42,138 nucleotides of DNA from Candidatus Nanopelagicales bacterium (GTDB lineage: Bacteria > Actinomycetota > Actinomycetes > S36-B12): assembly GCA_017854795.1 (NCBI GenBank), contig JAFMHB010000011.1, forward strand, positions 43,131 through 85,268, in the 5' to 3' direction. Made by a program: the position numbers and the translations under genes. The notes under the pieces are model-generated. The model was not told where the DNA came from, ran no database searches, and was given only the letters and a program-made list of their open reading frames with translations. Positions 8,801 to 15,273 of this stretch are shown in pieces; position 1 is the first letter of the stretch; each line of letters opens with the position of its first letter.

Positions 8801-9597
8801 AAGAGTTCTCCAATATCTTCGCTATTGCGATTGAAAACTGCCAACCCGAGGATGAAGGTCACCACACCAACGAGCAGAAGTCCAGGAACAACCCACCACT
8901 CGGGTACCTCCAATGAATACATCACGTCATGCATTGCTTGAACAAACCACGCTACCGGGTTCGCTTGAATAAAGATGACTAAATTCGAAGCAGTGTCCTC
9001 AACCATGCTCATCGGGTAAATCACGGGTGTCAAGAAGTACAGCGCCCCGAGCACAACAACGACAATGTATTGCACATCACCGAAACGAGCGTTAAGAATA
9101 GAAAGCATCAATCCAATACCTTGGGCGAATAACGCCATGGCAATCAAAATTGGGATCGCAAGAATCCACGTCCAACCCACATTTCGTTGCCAGAAGAACA
9201 TAAGAATAAGAACAATGAGTTCCAGCAGAACCTGAACCAGTTGCACAATCGATGCACCGAAAATTGGTGCCCACCCGGGAAATTGCACCTTGCGTAACAG
9301 TTCACCATTTGATTTGAGTTGACTCATTGACAAAACAATGAGCGAGTTGAAAAGATTCCACGTAACTAACCCGGTAAATAAAAATGCCGCATAACTGCCT
9401 CGGCTGGGATCGGCTCCCAATGGCGGAGGAACAATTCTAAAAACGACGCTAAAGACCACTGCGAATACGAGCAGGGCAGCCAGTGGTTGCAGGAGTGACC
9501 AAGCCCAACCGAGCACACTGGAGCGATATCGGGTGGCAAAATCGCGGTTGGCAAAAGCCCAGATCAGGGCTCTGCGCTGATAAAGGTCGGTCAGCAC
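8797..9597 (-). CDS. wzm: ABC transporter permease for polysaccharide export (Wzm type)
   Basis: About 266 residues with six predicted membrane segments and the ABC-2/Wzm pattern: an amphipathic N terminus (LTDLYQRRALIWAFANRDFATRYRSSVLGWAWSLLQPLAALLVFAVVFSVVF in outline), the central LFTGLVTWNLFNSLI and the late YFLTPVIYPMSMV followed by NPVAWFVQAMHDV. The open frame extends to an ATG at 9675, but those 26 extra residues are Cys/Arg-rich and unlike the family, so I prefer GTG at 9597, just before LTDLYQRR. The only Shine-Dalgarno-like string there, GAGG, is 12 nt away, so the start is uncertain. It is the first gene of the export-glycosyltransferase operon and diverges from the Ig-like protein gene. 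Confidence 0.9.
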   Translation of the reverse strand: MLTDLYQRRALIWAFANRDFATRYRSSVLGWAWSLLQPLAALLVFAVVFSVVFRIVPPPLGADPSRGSYAAFLFTGLVTWNLFNSLIVLSMSQLKSNGELLRKVQFPGWAPIFGASIVQLVQVLLELIVLILMFFWQRNVGWTWILAIPILIAMALFAQGIGLMLSILNARFGDVQYIVVVVLGALYFLTPVIYPMSMVEDTASNLVIFIQANPVAWFVQAMHDVMYSLEVPEWWVVPGLLLVGVVTFILGLAVFNRNSEDIGELL

Positions 9598-9760
9598 GCG
9601 CTCACGTTGCCTCTCGCGACAACTCGCTTGATCTCGCACAGGTGAGATCGTGACCGGGCAAATGCATGCCCTCATGGTAACGATCCGCGTTCTGGTCTTC
9701 GGTAATGCGGGAATAACTAGGGTTGCGCGCTATTCTGTGAGTCTAAATAGGAGGTATTTC

Positions 9761-11002
9761 ATGACAATCTCACGCAAGGCACGCACCGCACGCACCCTGC
9801 TCGCGGCAACCCTGGCATTGGGTCTGGGACTGGGAGCTGGAGCAGTGTCAATGGCACCCGCAAATGCTGCAACAGCTCCTTTCGTGGCCACCCCCAACGG
9901 AATGGTCGGAATCACCCAAGAAATTTTGGTTTTCGCACCCCGGCTTAAGGGTCAGCCGATCACTGTCGGCTTTGCTCTGGGGAGTGCGGGTACCAGCCAG
10001 CAAACGGTTGTTGGCTCAAATGGTTACGCCTACATGAACTGGACACCTAGTTTGGCCGGTGCTTGGACAATTTCCGGTCTGGGCAATGCACTCAGCGTCG
10101 GCTCCACCACCGTGAATATTGCAGCGATGCCCACGACAACGAATTTATTTGTGCCAACGAGCGCAACCTCAAATGCGGTTAGTGTCGTTGCCGTGATCGT
10201 GAGCGCGCAGGCAGGTACATATGCACCTCAAGGAACTGTCTCGTTAGCATCTGCTTTCGGCAATCCTGTTGGTACCCAGCAACTCACTCCGATCGCCGGC
10301 AGCGCCAATGCTTACGCCACTTTTGATTGGGTGCCACAGGTATTGGGTACCTTCCCGCTGATCGCAAATTACACACCGGGTTCCAATGGAACATTGGCCT
10401 CCACGAGTGAAACAGCCAACTCGCTAATTGTTTCCAATGCGGGCGTTGTTGAACTGCGTCTACCCACGTCCTTCCGAGTTGGTCAACCAACCGTGCTCAG
10501 TGCACTGGTTACCCCCACCACAACGGTTGGCTCAGCAGCATTCCAACTTAACGGTGGCTACCTCAGCGGTTCGATTCCCTTGGTCAATGGCGTCTCCACC
10601 ACCCAGTGGACTCCTACTCAACAGGGTAATCAATTAATCACAACCCAGTTCTCGAGTACCGCGGTTGGTGGACCCAGTGGAGCCGTATCCCAGCCCGTTA
10701 ACGTGTTGCCGGCACTTCCTGCCGACGTGATCTCAGTCTCAGCACCAAGCGGGCCTTGGGGACCGGGTCGCCCAATCTCAATCGCTCGGGGTACCAAAAC
10801 CCAACTGAGCACAAGTGCGGCCTCGGGCACTTCGGTACTCATGAGTGAATCCGGTCCATGCTCCATTAATGGATCAGTTATTACCGGGCTTGGCGCCGGC
10901 ACCTGTACGGTCACCGCAACAAGTGTGGGTAGCAGTGCTTACGCTCCAACTTCTGTGAAATTTGTTGTGACGGTGACCGCTCCACCAAAGAAGAGGCGTT
11001 AA
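9761..11002 (+). CDS. Secreted protein with Ig-like repeats
   Basis: 413 residues counted from ATG 9761, which has a strong TAGGAGG seven nt upstream; the open frame reaches back to 9650, but that extension would destroy the signal peptide. The N terminus is a classic Sec signal (RKARTARTLLAATLALGLGLGAG...APANA), probably cleaved after residue 36. The mature part is Ala/Thr/Ser/Val-rich and seems to hold three or four beta-sandwich repeats, each with a ...W(T/V)P... strand (MNWTPSLAG, FDWVPQVLG, TQWTPTQQG), plus a final Ig-like unit (CSINGSVITGLGAGTCTVTA). It ends in KKRR, with no LPXTG anchor. Function is unknown; a surface or matrix protein associated with the polysaccharide is plausible. 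It stands alone, against its neighbours. Confidence 0.8.
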   Translation: MTISRKARTARTLLAATLALGLGLGAGAVSMAPANAATAPFVATPNGMVGITQEILVFAPRLKGQPITVGFALGSAGTSQQTVVGSNGYAYMNWTPSLAGAWTISGLGNALSVGSTTVNIAAMPTTTNLFVPTSATSNAVSVVAVIVSAQAGTYAPQGTVSLASAFGNPVGTQQLTPIAGSANAYATFDWVPQVLGTFPLIANYTPGSNGTLASTSETANSLIVSNAGVVELRLPTSFRVGQPTVLSALVTPTTTVGSAAFQLNGGYLSGSIPLVNGVSTTQWTPTQQGNQLITTQFSSTAVGGPSGAVSQPVNVLPALPADVISVSAPSGPWGPGRPISIARGTKTQLSTSAASGTSVLMSESGPCSINGSVITGLGAGTCTVTATSVGSSAYAPTSVKFVVTVTAPPKKRR

Positions 11003-11023
11003 TGAGTAGTTAATAACCAAGAG

Positions 11024-12730
11024 TCATTCACTTGGCCTGTTGAGTTTGCGCGAAGCGCGACTCAACAGGCTTTGTGATTTACGGTCTAGTTCCGCGCGTG
11101 CCGCGTCGAGTTCACTGCGCAGTTGCGCAGCGTCTGTGCGCAACGCATGATTTTCTGCTTCAAGTTTCGTTACCGCGAAATTTTCGTATTGTTGTGAAGC
11201 CATTGCACTTTCCCCTTCGACGGTAATTGACGTTAAGCCGATAAATCCTTGATCACTTGGTCCCACATCAGTGGCACTCACCGGCAGCTGCACCAATTCA
11301 CCTGCCTTACCGGCACCAATATTGATGCTGACGAACTCACCTCGAGAAAAAGTATGCTCTGTGCCATTGACTTTCAGAGTCACGATCCCTGCTTCACACA
11401 GTGTCCCTAAGTGGACCGTGAGTTCACCTGCTATTTCTCGGGTGAAATTAATGGTGATTTGTTGTCCCGTGTAGATCGGGAAACCCCAAGGTTGAGGTGG
11501 TCGTTGGTTGCCAATAATGAGTCTGTCGGTAAATACCGTGTGCGGCGCTGCAAGTGAATAGGTCTGCCAATCAACAAGTATTGGTGAAATCTGTTGAGGC
11601 TGTTCTTGTTTGAGTGCTGACTGCACTTCCTGGCTAACGAGCGCGGCAATGTCTGACCAAGTAACAGGCGTGAGTGTTGATTGGGTGATTCGTTGTCTGT
11701 GCTGCGCAAGTTTGCCCTTGTCCAACATTTCCCGCTGCAGAACGTTAACGAATTCGATGAGGTCACCCGTTGGGAAATAGCAGGCGAGGTCAACGCCGGC
11801 TTCAGTCAGTGAAGAATTATTTGCAGCAACAACGGGGGTTCCAAACATGAGGCTTTCACTGACGGGTAGGCCCCAACCTTCATAATTTGATGGGTAAATG
11901 GTGAAGGTTGCATCGCGGTACAACTGGGAGAGTTGTGAATCGGTAACACCTTCACTGCGTAACACGATCTTTCCATCAAGATTATTTGTCGCTCGCAATC
12001 GCTCTTGGAATTCCTCACTGTTCCAGCCGATTTTTCCCACACAGATCAACGTAGGAATATTCTCGGCACCGTACGAGTTAATGAGCTCTTGCCAAGCATT
12101 AAATGCCAGCATGTGGTTCTTGCGCGCTTCAATAGTTCCCACCATTAATGCGTAATCGTTACCGGTGGATTCCCCTTCGATTGATTCTCGTGTGCTGGTG
12201 TATTCGTGTGGATCAAGCCCCGAGGGCAGGGTGGTGGCAACTCCGGGAGGAATGCGCATCTCGCGTGTTCGCAGGTAACCCTCAAGGTCGTTGCGACTTG
12301 ATTGGGAAATGGCCGGCACCCGATCCGCGCAATCACTGAGTAGTGCGAGGTAACGCTCAAATAGCGGGCGCAGGTGCTGCGCGTGACCTGCATCAAGGAT
12401 CGGGGTGAGGTCGTAGAAGTAGTCCACAAAGTGAACTCCTTGGCTCACGGCCGCTCGCACCGCCGCCATCAATTGGTCATTGATCCACGTTGCGCCCAAA
12501 CACAGAAGTACCGAGTCTGGGTGTTCACTGAAATTGAGTGGTGTTATTCCCGTCATTGAATGTGGGAAATCAATTTCCAAAAATTCACCGATGGTGCGGT
12601 CAAGGATTACCGCGCGGGAATTTTCACCAAGAAGTAACGGAACCAGTTGCTCCTCAACGCGTTGAACCCCGCTGACAGTCGATCCGGACACCGTGAACTC
12701 AACGAGGTCGGTGACGTCAATCCACAGCAC
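11024..12730 (-). CDS. GT4-family glycosyltransferase with C-terminal beta domain and coiled coil
   Basis: 568 residues. The GT4 catalytic part covers about 1-380: IDVTDLVEFTVSGSTVSGVQRVEEQL, DYFYDLTPI, ALMVGTIEARKNHMLAFNAWQEL, and ATFTIYPSNYEGWGLPVSESLMFGTPVVAANNSSLTEA in outline, which carries the EX7E donor motif. Residues ~395-510 look beta-rich (INFTREIAGELTVHLGTLCEAGIVTLKVNG) and may bind carbohydrate. The last ~50 residues are a coiled coil (VTKLEAENHALRTDAAQLRSELDAARAEL in outline). Such tails often set chain length or hold a glycosyltransferase complex; that role is inferred. The start is GTG at 12730, with TAGGGT exactly six nt upstream, so a second, leaderless transcript may begin here inside the operon. 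Confidence 0.87.
   Translation of the reverse strand: MLWIDVTDLVEFTVSGSTVSGVQRVEEQLVPLLLGENSRAVILDRTIGEFLEIDFPHSMTGITPLNFSEHPDSVLLCLGATWINDQLMAAVRAAVSQGVHFVDYFYDLTPILDAGHAQHLRPLFERYLALLSDCADRVPAISQSSRNDLEGYLRTREMRIPPGVATTLPSGLDPHEYTSTRESIEGESTGNDYALMVGTIEARKNHMLAFNAWQELINSYGAENIPTLICVGKIGWNSEEFQERLRATNNLDGKIVLRSEGVTDSQLSQLYRDATFTIYPSNYEGWGLPVSESLMFGTPVVAANNSSLTEAGVDLACYFPTGDLIEFVNVLQREMLDKGKLAQHRQRITQSTLTPVTWSDIAALVSQEVQSALKQEQPQQISPILVDWQTYSLAAPHTVFTDRLIIGNQRPPQPWGFPIYTGQQITINFTREIAGELTVHLGTLCEAGIVTLKVNGTEHTFSRGEFVSINIGAGKAGELVQLPVSATDVGPSDQGFIGLTSITVEGESAMASQQYENFAVTKLEAENHALRTDAAQLRSELDAARAELDRKSQSLLSRASRKLNRPSE
11035..11070 (+). terminator. Stem-loop terminator inside the 3' end of the convergent gene
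   Basis: Arms GCCTGTTGAGT (11035-11045) and ACTCAACAGGC (11060-11070) are perfect 11-bp complements. The loop is itself GC-rich and partly self-complementary (GCGCGAAGCGCG). TTTGTGATTT follows on the plus strand. It lies 33 nt after the stop of the Ig-like gene and would end its transcript, although it is inside the coding region of the minus-strand glycosyltransferase. Confidence 0.6.
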
Positions 12731-12736
12731 GGTTTA

Positions 12737-12742
12737 ACCCTA
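12737..12742 (-). promoter_or_regulatory. Possible internal leaderless -10 (TAGGGT)
   Basis: Read on the minus strand, TAGGGT is followed by TAAACC and then GTG at 12730, the same TANNNT-N6-start layout as elsewhere in the window. Its first three bases are the stop codon of the upstream GT2 gene. Chance is more likely here than at intergenic sites. Confidence 0.35.
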
Positions 12743-13498
12743 TTTCGTTTTGGTGTCAGATAAGAGTTGGGAAATATCTTTCATTTTGCGCGCCGTCATT
12801 GGCAACTCACGCAACTTGCGGCCCAACCAGAAAGCAGAATTTCCTTGACCGGCAGTATCCAAGCCCACCTGTTGATCCGGTGAGACCCTGTAGTCGATTA
12901 CCAACTCGGAGTCGACCCACATTGAGCCTTCGCGGACCGCGCGAAGACTCCACCAGCGATCGTGTAACCATCCGGTTGGAACAGTGAGGGTGCTGATTCG
13001 ATTCGGTGCAATGGCACTCGCACCACCGGTGGCAATGCTGTGTTTGGCAACGTAACGCCATTGGGCTTTCAGGTCCAACTCATTGAAATCCGCGGGAACC
13101 GGAAATGTTGTCCGCAAACTTCCATCGGGTGTGCGGCCATTACTTGCCAGCATGCTCACATGTTCATGTGTATTCAGGAACTCATTTTGATACTGAATTC
13201 GGTGTGGGTGCCACAGGTCGTCGTGGTCCCCAATAATCACCGTGTCTGCACCCGCTGCTGTCGCTGCGGTAACTACTTGCACGAAGTTCTGGGCGATCCG
13301 GGTTGTGGTGTCGCTCTCAACAGATTGCGTGGGAATGACAGTGAAACCATTAGCGGTGAGAAGTTCTACCGTGTTATCCGTTGAATTGTCATCAACTGCC
13401 AGCTTGAGCTCTGGCTGCAGTGTTTGCCGATCAATACTTGCTAACAATTCAGGCAAAAACCTTTGGGAATTATGGGTAACCAATACCACCGCAATCAT
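12740..13498 (-). CDS. GT2-family glycosyltransferase
   Basis: 252 residues with a single GT-A domain: VVLVTHNSQRFLPELLASIDRQT at the start, then LKLAVDDNSTDNT, and VIIGDHDDLWHPHRIQ, where DHDD is the metal/nucleotide motif typical of rhamnosyl- and related transferases. GGASAIAPNRI follows where the acceptor loop is expected. The C-terminal part is shorter than in many GT2 enzymes and has no membrane segment. The ATG overlaps the stop of the upstream GT4 gene as ATGA, indicating translational coupling, and 9 nt separate it from the next GT4 gene. The three minus-strand glycosyltransferases 14568-11024 therefore form one unit. Confidence 0.87.
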   Translation of the reverse strand: MIAVVLVTHNSQRFLPELLASIDRQTLQPELKLAVDDNSTDNTVELLTANGFTVIPTQSVESDTTTRIAQNFVQVVTAATAAGADTVIIGDHDDLWHPHRIQYQNEFLNTHEHVSMLASNGRTPDGSLRTTFPVPADFNELDLKAQWRYVAKHSIATGGASAIAPNRISTLTVPTGWLHDRWWSLRAVREGSMWVDSELVIDYRVSPDQQVGLDTAGQGNSAFWLGRKLRELPMTARKMKDISQLLSDTKTK

Positions 13499-14568
13499 TT
13501 GGTCACCATCTTCTTCAGCAGTTCCTCATACTGGTCGGTGATCACGTCCCACTGATACACCTGCGCAACACGTTCCTGCAGTCGTGGGCCCATATCGGTT
13601 AGGGTGAAGTTGTCCAGCAGTGCTGTGTAGTCGTGTGAAGTTTTCCAATAGAGGGAAAGGTTGTCGGTCACCTCACGGTTGAAGTCACAATCAAAGGCCA
13701 AGATTTGAGCTCCGGCGCCCATTGCGCGCAATAAACTCGGATTTGTTCCACCAACTGAATGACCATGCGTGTAGGTCGCGGCATGCGCGTACAACTGGTT
13801 CAGTAATTCCTGGTCGTAGATTCCGCCAAGAAACCTGGTGCGGGAGTCGGCTGCATTTTTTACAGTGTCGATATACACATCACTGTAGGGAGCGGAACCA
13901 ACAACAATGAGAGGTTTGCTTTCCGTGCTCTGCGTGTAACCGGCAACTGATTCCAGTACGTGATTTTCCGGTTCCAGTCGAGCAACAATTAGGTGGTATT
14001 CACCAGCACTCAGATTCAATTCGATAAGGCGGTCACTCGTGGGGTTTATCACCTCAGCTCCATAGGCAATTACTTCACTTTCGCGACCGTACTGATTCCG
14101 AACATGTGCTGCGATCGCTTGGGCATCAGAAATTATGAAAGCACCATGTTTCACCGCCGATTTTTCGGCCCATCGGTAATAGCGAGCACCGAGCCCGCGC
14201 CATTTTTCCCGTCGGGACTCCAAACCGTCCAAATGAATCGCCGTTGGGATTTTCGCTAATCGAAGTGGTGCCAGAAACGGCGCGTTCCCTGCGTTCAACA
14301 GCAGGACGGCATCCGGGCGGTCTTTCACAATTGCGTGGACCGCACTGAGTGAGGTGTGACTCAGGGTTTCGGCCATTCGATGGTGGATCGCGGGCAGGTT
14401 TACCAAGGTCATGCCCCGATATTTCGTGATTTTCTGGCCCGGATTGCGGCAGTAGACGGTAACTTCGTAGCCGCGCTGCGCCAAACGTAACCCAATCTCT
14501 TCCACCGCTGTTTCGAATCCGCCGTAGAGTGCTGGGACGCCGCGGGTTCCCATCATGGCGATTCTCAC
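13495..14568 (-). CDS. GT4-family glycosyltransferase with DUF1972 N-terminal domain
   Basis: 357 residues. The N terminus MGTRGVPALYGGFETAVEEI is the hallmark of the DUF1972 donor/acceptor domain found in polysaccharide glycosyltransferases, often rhamnosyl- or fucosyl-transferases. YCRNPGQ, LLLNAGNAPF, HLDGLESRREKWRGLGARYY, YHLIVARLEPENHV, VVGSAPYSD and HGHSVGGTNPSLLRAMGAG follow, the last being the donor-binding motif region. It starts at GTG 14568, and TACGGT lies seven nt upstream with no Shine-Dalgarno, so it may be leaderless. It is the first gene of a three-glycosyltransferase operon and diverges from rfbC across 89 bp. Confidence 0.9.
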   Translation of the reverse strand: MRIAMMGTRGVPALYGGFETAVEEIGLRLAQRGYEVTVYCRNPGQKITKYRGMTLVNLPAIHHRMAETLSHTSLSAVHAIVKDRPDAVLLLNAGNAPFLAPLRLAKIPTAIHLDGLESRREKWRGLGARYYRWAEKSAVKHGAFIISDAQAIAAHVRNQYGRESEVIAYGAEVINPTSDRLIELNLSAGEYHLIVARLEPENHVLESVAGYTQSTESKPLIVVGSAPYSDVYIDTVKNAADSRTRFLGGIYDQELLNQLYAHAATYTHGHSVGGTNPSLLRAMGAGAQILAFDCDFNREVTDNLSLYWKTSHDYTALLDNFTLTDMGPRLQERVAQVYQWDVITDQYEELLKKMVTK

Positions 14569-14575
14569 GAAACCA

Positions 14576-14581
14576 ACCGTA
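14576..14581 (-). promoter_or_regulatory. -10 element (TACGGT) of the glycosyltransferase operon
   Basis: On the minus strand TACGGT is followed by seven nt and GTG at 14568. No purine-rich ribosome binding site is present, so a leaderless or near-leaderless transcript is expected. Confidence 0.5.
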
Positions 14582-14591
14582 CTAGCGTCAT

Positions 14592-14616
14592 CGCCCTAGT
14601 GTCTGCGCCCTAGTGT
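14592..14616. repeat. Direct repeat CGCCCTAGTGT x2 in a divergent promoter
   Basis: CGCCCTAGTGT occurs at 14592-14602 and 14606-14616, a 14-bp period, in the 89-bp gap between divergent genes. Each copy holds a TANNNT hexamer (TAGTGT). A paired regulator site or duplicated promoter element is possible; no regulator can be named. Confidence 0.4.
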
Positions 14617-14645
14617 GAACAACCGCTCACCCGGCGGTGCGCTGA

Positions 14646-14651
14646 TAGTCT
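14646..14651 (+). promoter_or_regulatory. -10 element of a leaderless promoter for rfbC (TAGTCT)
   Basis: TAGTCT, then GCACCC (6 nt), then GTG at 14658. No Shine-Dalgarno. Spacing is identical to the site at 3298. Confidence 0.65.
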
Positions 14652-14657
14652 GCACCC

Positions 14658-15254
14658 GTGCAATCCAAGGAATTAAGTTTTGACGGTGTCACCCTCTTCA
14701 CCCCAATTCTTCGAGGTGACGATCGTGGCGTATTCCTAGAAGCATTCACCTCGAAGTCTTTTTCGCAGGCACTCGGACGCACATTCCCTCTCGAACAGAT
14801 GAATATCTCGGTCTCACGCGCAGGCACGGTTCGCGGGATTCACTTTGCGAGTGTCCCCCCTGGCCAGGCGAAATACATTCAGTGTTTTGACGGGGAGATC
14901 CTTGATGTTGTCGTTGACATTCGGGTTGGTTCACCCTCATTCGGTAAGTGGGAAAGTATTGTTTTGGATTCCACTTCCCGCCAGGCACTGTATTTGCCCG
15001 AGGGCTACGGTCACGGATTTTGTGCATTGAGTGATTCGGCCACCGTGGGCTATTTATGTTCAACCGGTTACAACCCTGACGCCGAGCACGGGATTCACCC
15101 GTTCGACGATGACTTAGGAATTAAGTGGCCGAATCTTGGCCAGGCGCCGACCCTCTCACCTAAGGATGACTCCGCACCAACTTTCGCCCAAGCACAATCC
15201 CTTGGTTTATTGCCGGAATATTCGGTGTGCCAGGAGTGGGTGCGAGGAAACTAG
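14658..15254 (+). CDS. rfbC: dTDP-4-dehydrorhamnose 3,5-epimerase family protein
   Basis: 198 residues, the usual size for the RmlC cupin family, with a GTG start. The enzyme epimerises dTDP-4-keto-6-deoxyglucose at C3 and C5 in the dTDP-L-rhamnose pathway. Visible family motifs: GVFLEAFTSKSF, SVSRAGTVRGIHF with the catalytic His62, PPGQAKYIQCFDGEILDVVVDIR with Lys72, YLPEGYGHGFCAL with His119, and the late GYNPDAEHGIHPFDDDLGIKWP. The normally aromatic WND of the last motif is HPFDDD here, so a C3-only or C5-only relative cannot be excluded. No rfbA, rfbB or rfbD is in this window; they must be elsewhere if rhamnose is made. Confidence 0.9.
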   Translation: MQSKELSFDGVTLFTPILRGDDRGVFLEAFTSKSFSQALGRTFPLEQMNISVSRAGTVRGIHFASVPPGQAKYIQCFDGEILDVVVDIRVGSPSFGKWESIVLDSTSRQALYLPEGYGHGFCALSDSATVGYLCSTGYNPDAEHGIHPFDDDLGIKWPNLGQAPTLSPKDDSAPTFAQAQSLGLLPEYSVCQEWVRGN

Positions 15255-15273
15255 TAAATACGGCCTGCGAAAA

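Noticed and set aside
9598-9675. ATG start for the Wzm-type permease
   Set aside because: The added 26 residues (Cys- and Arg-rich) are unlike the family and overlap the divergent promoter region.
9650-9760. Upstream extension of the Ig-like gene
   Set aside because: It would place a non-hydrophobic leader before a clear signal peptide, and the TAGGAGG site marks ATG 9761 as the start.
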